Below are positions 35,686-43,643 of a stretch of DNA of 64,000 nt, piece by piece. Position 1 is the stretch's first letter; every line of letters starts with the position of its first letter. Below the pieces are notes generated by a model, which saw only the letters and a list, made by a program, of their open reading frames with translations, did no database searches and was not told the origin of the DNA. This DNA comes from Thalassobaculum litoreum DSM 18839 (GTDB taxonomy: Bacteria > Pseudomonadota > Alphaproteobacteria > Thalassobaculales > Thalassobaculaceae). The DNA lies in NCBI RefSeq assembly GCF_900102465.1, contig NZ_FNBW01000012.1, positions 1-64,000 of the forward strand, written 5' to 3'. The translations under genes and the position numbers were made by a program.

Positions 35686-36746
35686 CGTCCTCAGCCTCTC
35701 TCGACCTCAAGCTCTACGGGGTTCTGATCGCCGTGGCGGTGCTGGTGCCGCTGTTCGCGCCGAACTACATCCAGACCGTCGCCGTCATGTGGCTGATGAT
35801 CCTGATGGCAATGACCTGGGACATCACCGGCGGGCAGATGGGTTACAACTCGCTGGGCAACGTGGTGTTCTTCGGCATCGGCATGTACGCCTCGGCGATC
35901 GTGCAGATCTCGCAGTTCAGCGACGTCGCCGACTACACCGCCTCGTTCGGCGCCATCGTCGTCGACTTCACCCCGGGCCAGTACTTCACCGGCCTCGGCC
36001 TCGGCCTGGCGGCGGGCGGGATCGCGGCCGCGATCTTCGCGCTCCTGATCGGTCCGGCGATGCTCGGGCTGCGCGGGCCGTATTTCGCCATCGGCACCCT
36101 CGGCCTCGCCATCGCCGTGGCCGAGCTGGTGTCGGGCTGGGAGTATGTCGGCGGCGGCGGCGGCATCTCCATGCCGGTCTATCCGGGTCCGCCGGCGGCC
36201 GGCCCCTTCACCTTCTACATCCTGCTCGGGCTGCTCACCCTGGCCGCGCATCTGTTCGTGCGCTGGCTCTACTCGACCCAGTTCGGCCTCGCCATCAACG
36301 CGATCCGCGACGACGAGGACAAGGCGGAGGCGATGGGCATCCACACCAACCGCTACAAGACCATCGCCTGGGCCGTCGCCGCGTTCTTCATGGGCGTGGG
36401 CGGGGCGATCTTCGGCAACATGTCCGGCTTCATCGAGCCGCTGGAGGTGGCGTTCCCGACCACCACCTTCGGCATCTTCATGGTCGCCATGGCCCTGCTC
36501 GGCGGCAAGGGGACGCTGTGGGGGCCGGTGCTGGGCGCGGTGCTGTTCCACATCGTCAAGCAGGTCACCTGGACCTATCTGCTCGGCTGGCAGTGGGTGG
36601 CGCTGGGGGCGATCATCATCATCAACATCGTCTACTTCCAGCAGGGCATCCTCGGCTGGGCCCAGGACAAGTGGCCGGAGGCCTTCGGGCTGACGGTCGA
36701 CAGGGGCGGGGCGGCACGGCCGGCCGCCGGGGAGGCTGCGGAATGA
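35682..36746 (+). CDS. livM: LIV-type ABC transporter permease (LivM-like)
   Basis: A 354-residue permease with about ten hydrophobic helices. GLRGPYFAIGTLGLAIAVAE and the coupling segment GLAINAIRDDEDKAEAMGI identify it as LivM. It overlaps both neighbours by ATGA; an open frame upstream of ATG 35682 is a shadow of livH. Confidence 0.92.
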   Translation: MTSSASLDLKLYGVLIAVAVLVPLFAPNYIQTVAVMWLMILMAMTWDITGGQMGYNSLGNVVFFGIGMYASAIVQISQFSDVADYTASFGAIVVDFTPGQYFTGLGLGLAAGGIAAAIFALLIGPAMLGLRGPYFAIGTLGLAIAVAELVSGWEYVGGGGGISMPVYPGPPAAGPFTFYILLGLLTLAAHLFVRWLYSTQFGLAINAIRDDEDKAEAMGIHTNRYKTIAWAVAAFFMGVGGAIFGNMSGFIEPLEVAFPTTTFGIFMVAMALLGGKGTLWGPVLGAVLFHIVKQVTWTYLLGWQWVALGAIIIINIVYFQQGILGWAQDKWPEAFGLTVDRGGAARPAAGEAAE

Positions 36747-37501
36747 CCGGTGAAACCGCCAACGTCATTGAGGTCCGCGGCGTCTCCAAGTCCTATGGCG
36801 GCGTGCAGGCCAATACCGACATCTCCATCGACGTGCCGGACGGCATGATCACCGGGCTGATCGGACCGAACGGCTCCGGCAAGACCACCCTGTTCAACTC
36901 GATCGTCGGCTACCATCCGATCGACAGCGGCTCGATCCGGTTCCAGGGCAAAGAGATCTCCAAGCTGCGGGTGCCGGACATCGCCCGGCTCGGTATGCTG
37001 CGGACGTTCCAGCAGACCCGGATCTATTCGAAGATGAACTGCATGGACAACATGCAGATCTCGGTCAGCCACCGGGACACCTCGCCCTTCGCCATCTTCG
37101 CCCTGCGCGACCGGGGCGAGATCGTCGAGGAGGCCGAGCGGCTGCTGGAATTCGTCGGCCTCTACGAGAAGCGGTTCCTCATCTCCGGCGACCTGAGCTT
37201 CGGTCAGCAGAAGCTGCTCGAATTCGCCATGGCGCTGATGAACCGACCCAAGGTCCTGCTGCTGGACGAACCGACGGCGGGCATCAACCCGACCCTGATC
37301 AACGGCCTGATCGACCGGCTGAAACGGGCCAACGAGGAGCTCGGCGTCACCCTGTTCGTCATCGAGCACAACATGCGGGTGATCATGAACCTGGCCGGCA
37401 AGATCTCCTGTCTCGCCCATGGGGAGCTGCTGGCCACCGGGACACCGGACGAGCTGCAGAACGATCCCCGCGTGGTCGACGCCTATCTGGGAGCGCATTG
37501 A
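36743..37501 (+). CDS. livG: LIV-type ABC transporter ATP-binding protein (LivG-like)
   Basis: A 252-residue ATPase: Walker A IGPNGSGKTTLFNSI, LivG-typical RLGMLRTFQQTRIYSKM, signature LSFGQQKLLEFAMALM, Walker B VLLLDEPTAGINP, switch FVIEHNM. Start ATG 36743 overlaps the livM stop. Confidence 0.92.
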   Translation: MTGETANVIEVRGVSKSYGGVQANTDISIDVPDGMITGLIGPNGSGKTTLFNSIVGYHPIDSGSIRFQGKEISKLRVPDIARLGMLRTFQQTRIYSKMNCMDNMQISVSHRDTSPFAIFALRDRGEIVEEAERLLEFVGLYEKRFLISGDLSFGQQKLLEFAMALMNRPKVLLLDEPTAGINPTLINGLIDRLKRANEELGVTLFVIEHNMRVIMNLAGKISCLAHGELLATGTPDELQNDPRVVDAYLGAH

Positions 37502-38370
37502 TGAGCGAGCAGACCGGAACCGACCGCAGCACCCGCGGCTATGGCAGCGGCGACGTCTCCACCGTGATCTCGGTGGAGGACGTGACCAGACAGGCCCGGG
37601 CCATCGCCGAGCAGGGTCCGAGCGTCGCCGAGCTGGACGCCCTCTGCGTGGGCGAGCCGTTCGTCGAGATCAACGATCTGCGCGCCGGCTACGGCAAGAT
37701 GCAGATCCTGCACGACTTCAACCTGCGGGTCGGCAAGGGCCAGTCGCTCTGCCTGATCGGCCCGAACGGGGCGGGCAAGTCGACGGTGCTGCATTCGGTC
37801 TTCGGCTTCACCAACATCTTCTCCGGCAGCATCGTGGTCGGCGGCACCGACGTCACCCGGATGAGCCCGCAGCAGAAGCTGCGTTCCGCCGGCATCGCCT
37901 ACATCCTGCAGGACAAGTCGGTCTTCCCCGGCATGACCGTGGAGGAGAACCTGCTGATGGGCGGGTTCCTGAAGGACAAGCCGGCCGAGGCCAAGGCGGC
38001 GGCGGAGCGGGTGTTCGACAGGTACGACCGCCTCGCCGCCCGGCGCAACAAGCCGGCCGGCGTGCTGTCCGGCGGCGAGCGGCGCCTGCTGGAGATCAGC
38101 CGGGCCCTGGTGATGGAGCCCGACGTGCTGCTGGTCGACGAGCCGTCCATCGGCCTGGAGCCGCGCTTCATCGACATGGTGTTCGAGATCCTGAACGACC
38201 TGCAGCGGGTCGACGGCAAGACCATCGTCATGGTCGAGCAGAACGCCAAGAAGGGTCTGGAGTTCGCCGATCTGGGCTATGTGCTGGTCTCCGGCGAGAT
38301 CGCCCTGGCCGGACGCGGCGACGACCTGCTGGAGAACCCGGAAGTCGGCCGTCTTTTCCTCGGCGGCTGA
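37501..38370 (+). CDS. livF: LIV-type ABC transporter ATP-binding protein (LivF-like) with N-terminal extension
   Basis: A 289-residue ATPase: VEINDLRAGYGKMQILHDF, Walker A IGPNGAGKSTVLHSV, signature LSGGERRLLEISRAL, Walker B VLLVDEPSIGLEP, switch MVEQNAK. The ATPase core begins near residue 55; ordinary LivF proteins are about 235 residues and start there, so the first 50 or so residues (Ser/Thr/Glu-rich, no family resemblance) are extra. ATG 37501 overlaps the livG stop by one base. A later start would be near residue 50 but no good ATG/GTG with a ribosome site is seen there. Confidence 0.88.
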   Translation: MSEQTGTDRSTRGYGSGDVSTVISVEDVTRQARAIAEQGPSVAELDALCVGEPFVEINDLRAGYGKMQILHDFNLRVGKGQSLCLIGPNGAGKSTVLHSVFGFTNIFSGSIVVGGTDVTRMSPQQKLRSAGIAYILQDKSVFPGMTVEENLLMGGFLKDKPAEAKAAAERVFDRYDRLAARRNKPAGVLSGGERRLLEISRALVMEPDVLLVDEPSIGLEPRFIDMVFEILNDLQRVDGKTIVMVEQNAKKGLEFADLGYVLVSGEIALAGRGDDLLENPEVGRLFLGG

Positions 38371-38440
38371 TCCCTCGCCAGAAGTCCCAACAATCCGCGC
38401 ATGCCGATGTTTGCGACGCTGGACAGCGTGCCGGACTGGA

Positions 38441-38460
38441 TTGTATACAAAGATATACAA
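38441..38460. promoter_or_regulatory. candidate GntR/FCD-type operator upstream of the TcuA-like gene
   Basis: TTGTATACAA (38441-38450) is a perfect 10-bp palindrome, followed after AGA by a second half-site TATACAA (38454-38460). FCD-type GntR regulators bind TNGTNNNACNA-like palindromes. It lies 67 bases before the dehydrogenase gene, whose downstream neighbour encodes such a regulator. Confidence 0.55.
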
Positions 38461-38526
38461 GCAGTTTGACCTAAGGTCCGGGTATCGCGGACCGGGCGCG
38501 TCGGCGCCGCAGAAGGAGAGGAAGTC

Positions 38527-40029
38527 ATGGCTGAATGGGATGTCGTCGTTGTCGGTGCCGGTAACGCCGCACTTTGCGCTGCCCTGTCGGCGCGCGAGTC
38601 CGGGGCCTCGGTCCTGGTGCTGGAGCGTGCCGACGAGGACGAGGGCGGCGGCAACACCCGGTTCACCGCCGGCGCCATCCGCACGGTCTACAACGGGGTG
38701 GACGACCTGCGCGCCCTGATGCCGGACATCACCGACGAGGAAGTGGCGATCACCGATTTCGGCACCTACACCTCCGACCAGTTCTTCGACGACATGTTCC
38801 GGGTCACCCAGTACCGCTGCAACCCGGATCTGGCCGAGACCCTGATCACCTCGTCCTACGACACGCTGATGTGGATGAAGGGCAAGGGCGTGCGCTTCCA
38901 GCCGATCTGGGGCCGCCAGGCGTTCAAGGTCGACGGCAAGTTCAAGTTCTGGGGCGGCCTGACCGTGGAAGCCTGGGGCGGCGGCCCGGGACTGGTCGAC
39001 GCACTGTGGAGTGCCGCCAAGAAGAACGGCATCGAGATCCGCTACAACACCCGGGCGCTGGCGCTGGAGTATGACGACGTCAAGGTCAGCGGCGTGAAGG
39101 TGAAGGGGCCGAACGGCGTGGAGACCATCGACGCCAAGGCGGTGGTCCTGGCCGCCGGTGGCTTCGAGGCCAATCCGGAATGGCGCACCCGCTACATGGG
39201 CCCGGGCTGGGAGCTGGCGAAGGTGCGCGGCACCCGGTTCAACACCGGCGACGGCATCCGCATGGCGCTCGACATCGGGGCCTGCCCGTACGGCAACTGG
39301 TCCGGTGGCCACGCGGTGGGCTGGGACTTCAACGCGCCGGAATTCGGCGACCTGGCGGTCGGCGACAACTTCCAGAAGCACTCCTATCCGTTCTCGATCA
39401 TGGTCAATGCCGAGGGCAAGCGCTTCGTCGACGAGGGGGCGGACTTCCGCAACTACACCTACGCCAAATACGGCCGGGTCATCCTCAACCAGCCGGGCCA
39501 GATGGCGTGGCAGATCTTCGACCAGCAGACCGTCCACCTGCAGCGCGACGAGTACCGCATCCGTCAGGTGACCAAGGTCACCGGCGAGACGCTGGAGGAA
39601 CTGGCCGGCAAGCTGGAAGGGGTCGACAAGAACGCCTTCCTGGCCGAGGTGAAGGCCTATAACGACGCGGTCCAGACCGACGTCGAGTTCAACCCCAACG
39701 TCAAGGACGGCCGCGGCACCAAGGGGCTCTCGGTGCCGAAGTCGAACTGGGCGGTGCGCATCGAGCAGGGGCCGTTCGAGGCCTATCAGGTCACCTGCGG
39801 CATCACCTTCACCTTCGGCGGCCTGCGGATCGACGACCGCGGCCAGGTGGTCGATGTGGACCTGAACCCGATTCCCGGCCTGTACGCCGCCGGCGAGCTG
39901 GTCGGTGGGCTGTTCTACTTCAACTACCCGGGCGGCACGGGCCTGATGTCCGGCGCGGTGTTCGGCAAGCTGGCCGGCGCCGGTGCCGGCGAGGAGGCAA
40001 CTTCGGGTCGTGCCAAGGCCGCGGAGTAA
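38527..40029 (+). CDS. tcuA: FAD-dependent dehydrogenase, tricarballylate dehydrogenase-like
   Basis: A 500-residue flavoprotein of the fumarate reductase/succinate dehydrogenase family, closest in pattern to TcuA, which oxidises tricarballylate to aconitate. FAD motif VVVVGAGNAALCAALSARES, substrate-domain segments NTRFTAGAIRTVYNG and GGFEANPEWRTRYMGPGWE, and C-terminal FAD segment PGLYAAGELVGGLFYFNYPG. Strong AGGAG ribosome site. The TcuB electron-transfer partner is absent here, so the acceptor and the true substrate are open. It lies between the LIV-type transporter and a GntR regulator, suggesting an uptake-and-oxidation module. Confidence 0.75.
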   Translation: MAEWDVVVVGAGNAALCAALSARESGASVLVLERADEDEGGGNTRFTAGAIRTVYNGVDDLRALMPDITDEEVAITDFGTYTSDQFFDDMFRVTQYRCNPDLAETLITSSYDTLMWMKGKGVRFQPIWGRQAFKVDGKFKFWGGLTVEAWGGGPGLVDALWSAAKKNGIEIRYNTRALALEYDDVKVSGVKVKGPNGVETIDAKAVVLAAGGFEANPEWRTRYMGPGWELAKVRGTRFNTGDGIRMALDIGACPYGNWSGGHAVGWDFNAPEFGDLAVGDNFQKHSYPFSIMVNAEGKRFVDEGADFRNYTYAKYGRVILNQPGQMAWQIFDQQTVHLQRDEYRIRQVTKVTGETLEELAGKLEGVDKNAFLAEVKAYNDAVQTDVEFNPNVKDGRGTKGLSVPKSNWAVRIEQGPFEAYQVTCGITFTFGGLRIDDRGQVVDVDLNPIPGLYAAGELVGGLFYFNYPGGTGLMSGAVFGKLAGAGAGEEATSGRAKAAE

Positions 40030-40043
40030 GGCATACTCGCCCC

Positions 40044-40772
40044 ATGGCGCGGGGTCCGAAAAAGCCTGAAAAAGCAGGCAAGGAACCCGGCGGCGGTGAC
40101 GCTGCCGGGCAGTCGATTACCGAGTCGCGGGGAGAGTGGGCCTACCACCGCCTGCGGCAGGCGATCCAGGCTGGCGAGCTGAAGCCGGGCGAACGGATCC
40201 GCGAGATCGAAATGGCGAAGCGGCTGGATGTCAGCCGCACGCCGGTCCGCGAGGCGCTGCGGCGGCTGGAGGCCGACGGGCTGCTCACCTTCGTGCCCTA
40301 TCGCGGCATGATCATCGCCGAACTGGACCACCAGGCGGTGATGGAGCTGTACCAGATGCGCGAGGTCCTGGAGGGCACGGCGGCAGGCCTCGCCGCCCGC
40401 CATGCCTCGGAGGCCGAAATCACCCTGCTGCGCGACCTCATGGCCGCCGATCCGGGCGACGGCGACCCCAGGGCCCTGGCCACGCATAACCGGCAGTTCC
40501 ACGGCACGCTCTACCGCGCCGCCCATAACCGCTATCTGCTGAAGACCTTGAACGTGCTAAGCGACGCCATGGCGCTGCTGGGCATGACCACCCTGTCGCT
40601 GACCGGCCGGTCCGGCACCGCGCGCCAGGAGCACCAGGAGGTGCTGGAGGCGATCGAGGCGCGGGATCAGGCACGGGCCGAGGCGGCCGCACGCTATCAC
40701 ATCCGCGAGGCCCAGCGGGCCCGCCTGCGGCTCATGTTCGACGGCCAGAAGCCCGAGGCCGACGTCGAATAG
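40044..40772 (+). CDS. GntR-family regulator with FCD domain
   Basis: A 242-residue regulator: winged helix (about 30-95) with ERIREIEMAKRLDVSRTPVR and EALRRLEADGLL, then an all-helical FCD ligand domain (about 105-225) with YQMREVLEGTAAGLAA, HNRQFHGTLY and EHQEVLEAIEARD, including His residues that commonly bind a metal for an organic-acid ligand. Starts 14 bases after the dehydrogenase. Likely controls that gene and perhaps the transporter through the site at 38441. Confidence 0.88.
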   Translation: MARGPKKPEKAGKEPGGGDAAGQSITESRGEWAYHRLRQAIQAGELKPGERIREIEMAKRLDVSRTPVREALRRLEADGLLTFVPYRGMIIAELDHQAVMELYQMREVLEGTAAGLAARHASEAEITLLRDLMAADPGDGDPRALATHNRQFHGTLYRAAHNRYLLKTLNVLSDAMALLGMTTLSLTGRSGTARQEHQEVLEAIEARDQARAEAAARYHIREAQRARLRLMFDGQKPEADVE

Positions 40773-40808
40773 GGCTGCCGCCGAATAAACCTGCTGCCGA
40801 AAAAGAAA

Positions 40809-40838
40809 ACGGCCCGGGGATGGGATCCGCCGGGCCGT
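40809..40838. terminator. bidirectional terminator between gntR-type gene and atpF
   Basis: ACGGCCCGG (40809-40817) pairs with CCGGGCCGT (40830-40838); the preceding AAAAAGAAAA gives a T-run for the minus-strand ATP synthase transcript. Confidence 0.8.
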
Positions 40839-40877
40839 TATCCGTGTCGTGTCCGAGTGCCCTGACGGGCCGCTCCG

Positions 40878-41360
40878 TTACTGGAGGCGGGTCGGGATCT
40901 CCTCGATGGCGCCGGCGACCAGCTTCTTCTGGGTCGCGGCGTCCATGTTGTCCTCGATCAGGCGCCGGGTAGCGGCGACGGCAAGGTCAACCATCTGCGC
41001 CCGCACTTCCTGAAGCGCCTTGGCCTCGGCGGCCTGGATCTTCTCCATGGCGACCTGCTCGCGCCGGGCGAGAGACTGCTCCAGCTTCGCCTCGGCCTCC
41101 TCGCGCAACCGCACCGATTCGGTCTTGGCGTGCTCCAGGATGGCCTCGGCCTCCTGCAGGGCGTCGCGCTGGCGGCGCTGGTAATCCGCCTTGGCGGCCT
41201 GGGCCTCCTCGCGAAGCGCCTGGGCCTCGTCGAGCTTGCGCTTGATCTCCTCGGCCCGCTTGTCGAGGCCGGCGACGATCGGGCGCCAGCCCTTCCAATA
41301 GGCCAGGGCCAGGAACAGGACGAAGGAGACGGCAACCCAGAATGTCGGATCGCTGAACAT
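40878..41360 (-). CDS. atpF: F0F1 ATP synthase subunit b
   Basis: A 160-residue peripheral-stalk subunit: one N-terminal membrane helix (FWVAVSFVLFLALAYWKGW) then a long charged helix rich in Ala, Glu, Lys and Arg. Last gene of the F0 operon; its start codon touches the stop of the b' gene. F1 genes are elsewhere, as usual in alphaproteobacteria. Confidence 0.93.
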   Translation of the reverse strand: MFSDPTFWVAVSFVLFLALAYWKGWRPIVAGLDKRAEEIKRKLDEAQALREEAQAAKADYQRRQRDALQEAEAILEHAKTESVRLREEAEAKLEQSLARREQVAMEKIQAAEAKALQEVRAQMVDLAVAATRRLIEDNMDAATQKKLVAGAIEEIPTRLQ

Positions 41361-41968
41361 CAGGCGCCTCCCTGCATCGCGGCTTCAACCGCCTTGCCGA
41401 CCTTGGCGTCGCTCACCTTGATGCCGGTCAGCTTCACCGTCGCCTCGGCGGCGGCTTCGCTGGCCACGGACTTCAGGCTCTCCAGAGCCTCGGTCCGCTG
41501 CTCGGCGATACGGGCCTCGGCGGCCTTGGTGGTCTCGGCGGTCTTCTTCGCCGCCTCGGCCTCGGCCGTGGCGTGGGAGGCCGCGATCTCGTCCATGGCC
41601 TTGCGCACAAGGGCATGGGCCTCGGACCGGGCGTCGGCGACAGCCTTCTCGTACTCGGCCTTCACCGCTTCCGCCTCGCCGCGCAGGCGGTCGGCGGTCT
41701 CGATGTCGTCCTCGATCCGCTCCTGCCGCTCTTCCAGCACGTCGGAGATGCGCGGAATCGCGACCTTCGACATGATGACGTAGAGCAGGATAAAGCTGAC
41801 GATCAGCCAGAAGATCTGGGTCGGGTAGGTCGTGGCGTCGAGCTGCGGCAGGCCGCCGCCTCCGCCACCCTGGGCGTCCGTCGCCGCCCAGGACGGCACG
41901 GCTGCAGCCGCCATGGCGGCTGCGAGGCCGATGCGCCGAGACCAGCGGGTCACGCTGTTGGCGATCAT
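41360..41968 (-). CDS. F0F1 ATP synthase subunit b'
   Basis: A 202-residue second stalk subunit (AtpG/AtpF2 type). It begins with a hydrophobic stretch that may be a cleaved signal or anchor (IGLAAAMAAAAVPSWAATDA), then a membrane helix (IFWLIVSFILLYVIMSKVAI) and a charged coiled-coil helix. b/b' heterodimers are typical of alphaproteobacteria, cyanobacteria and plastids. Strong AGGAGG ribosome site. Confidence 0.92.
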   Translation of the reverse strand: MIANSVTRWSRRIGLAAAMAAAAVPSWAATDAQGGGGGGLPQLDATTYPTQIFWLIVSFILLYVIMSKVAIPRISDVLEERQERIEDDIETADRLRGEAEAVKAEYEKAVADARSEAHALVRKAMDEIAASHATAEAEAAKKTAETTKAAEARIAEQRTEALESLKSVASEAAAEATVKLTGIKVSDAKVGKAVEAAMQGGA

Positions 41969-42028
41969 GTCGTCATCCTCCTGACGGGGGTCGAGGGTGC
42001 CAGCCGGACAGCGGGCACCCGAACCGGA

Positions 42029-42253
42029 TCAGGTGAACAGGATGAGGAACGCGATCAGCAGCGCGAACAGCGCAACGGCTTCCGTCAGGGCGAAGCCCAG
42101 AATGCCGATGCCGAAGACTTCGCCGCGGGCCGCCGGGTTACGGGCGATCGAAGCGATCAGGGTCGAGAAGATGTTGCCGATACCGACACCGACACCCATC
42201 AGGGCGATGACGGCAAGACCGGCTCCGATCATCTTGGCGGCTTCGAGTTCCAT
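42029..42253 (-). CDS. atpE: F0F1 ATP synthase subunit c
   Basis: A 74-residue proteolipid: helix 1 [18 protein letters not shown], polar loop [11 protein letters not shown], and helix 2 with the proton-carrying acid in [14 protein letters not shown]. No sodium-type Gln/Ser set is seen, so it should be proton-coupled. Between atpB and the b' gene. Confidence 0.96.
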   Translation of the reverse strand: MELEAAKMIGAGLAVIALMGVGVGIGNIFSTLIASIARNPAARGEVFGIGILGFALTEAVALFALLIAFLILFT

Positions 42254-42316
42254 GGGTCTTATCCTTCCGTTCGTTGGGAGGTTAGAGTCAGGGTTGATGT
42301 CTCGCGACGGGACCGA

Positions 42317-43042
42317 TCAATGCAGATGGATCGCGTCGTAGAGATAGATGCAGGTCAGGATCGTGAATACGTAGGCCTGCAGCACGGCGACGAGGATCTC
42401 GAAGCCGGTCAGCGCGACCAGGACCAGCAGCGGCGCCACGCCGAACACCCCGAGGGCGACGACGAAGCCGCCGAACACCTTCATCATGGTGTGGCCGGCC
42501 ATCATGTTCGCGAACAGTCGCACCGACAGGCTGACCGGGCGCGACAGGTAGGACAGGATCTCGATCGGGATCAGCAGCGGGGCCATGTAGACCGGCGCGC
42601 CCGACGGGAAGAAGAACGTGAAGAAGTGGAAGCCGTGCTTGATCAGCGCGACGATCGTGATCGCCACGAAGATCGTGATCGCCATGGCGAAGGTCACGAT
42701 GATCTGGCTGGTGAAGGTGTAGCTGTACGGAATCATGCCCAGCAGATTGCCGACCAGGATGAACATGAACAGCGAGAAGATGAACGGGAAGTACGGCCGG
42801 CCTTCCGGACCGACATTCTCGCGCACCATGTTGGCGATGAACTCGTAGGACAGCTCCGCCAGCGACTGGATCCGCGTCGGGACCAGGTGACGGCCGCTCA
42901 TCGACTGGGTCAGGAACACGCCGACCACGAAGGTCGCCAGGATCATGAACAGAGCCGAGTTGGTGAAGGAGATGTCCATGCCCGCGACATGGAGCTCCGG
43001 GCCAATGGTCTTGATCTGGAATTGTTCGACCGGAGACGCCAC
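42317..43042 (-). CDS. atpB: F0F1 ATP synthase subunit a
   Basis: A 241-residue membrane subunit with five to six helices. The essential stator arginine lies in PVSLSVRLFANMMAGHTM, and the last helix contains ILVAVLQAYVFTILTCIYL. It starts with GTG behind GGGGTAGAAG, 3 bases after atpI. Confidence 0.96.
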   Translation of the reverse strand: MASPVEQFQIKTIGPELHVAGMDISFTNSALFMILATFVVGVFLTQSMSGRHLVPTRIQSLAELSYEFIANMVRENVGPEGRPYFPFIFSLFMFILVGNLLGMIPYSYTFTSQIIVTFAMAITIFVAITIVALIKHGFHFFTFFFPSGAPVYMAPLLIPIEILSYLSRPVSLSVRLFANMMAGHTMMKVFGGFVVALGVFGVAPLLVLVALTGFEILVAVLQAYVFTILTCIYLYDAIHLH

Positions 43043-43045
43043 CTT

Positions 43046-43441
43046 CTACCCCTCTTTGTTTCCGCCGTCCGGCGATTCGCCGTCCGCTTGCTTCGACCCT
43101 GTCGGGCCAATCCCGTCCGCGTCCTTGGTGTAGCCCACCGAGAGACCCTGGCCGGTTGCCGCACGGTAGACGTTCATCATCCCGCCCGCGGCGCCAAGAA
43201 AGAAGAACACGATCAACATCCAGGGGGTAGTCCCCAGCCATTGATCGAGCCCGTATCCAATTGCCGCCCCCACCACGACGCCGGCTACCATCTCGACGCC
43301 GACGCGGAAGGCAACACCGATCGCGCTGTTGGGAAGACCCGGCTCCAGATCCTTGTTCAGCGACCCTTTCCCGCCGCCTCGCGCCCGCTTGACGCGGTCG
43401 GCAAGGCTGCTGAGCGAAGGAGGGGAGTTCTTGTCGTCCAT
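43046..43441 (-). CDS. atpI: AtpI-type F0 assembly/accessory protein
   Basis: A 131-residue small membrane protein with two helices (AFRVGVEMVAGVVVGAAIGY and WMLIVFFFLGAAGGMMNVY) flanked by hydrophilic tails. AtpI helps assemble the c-ring and may move Mg. First gene of the F0 operon; the roughly 200 bases before it hold the promoter and no gene. Confidence 0.85.
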   Translation of the reverse strand: MDDKNSPPSLSSLADRVKRARGGGKGSLNKDLEPGLPNSAIGVAFRVGVEMVAGVVVGAAIGYGLDQWLGTTPWMLIVFFFLGAAGGMMNVYRAATGQGLSVGYTKDADGIGPTGSKQADGESPDGGNKEG

Positions 43442-43643
43442 TCCCCAGACCCGGAAGAGCGGGCTCCGCTAACGGTTGATCCGGACCCCGGCGCACCCAT
43501 GGACGCGACGAATCCCGTGCTTGCCGGACCCCCAGCGAAGCGGCGCCACCATACGCAGGGGCCTTTGGGGTGTCAAGGCTGCGACCGCACTGCGAAAAGC
43601 CGGGCAAGCGTTTGATTATAAATAAAAAATATTGCGGCGGTTT

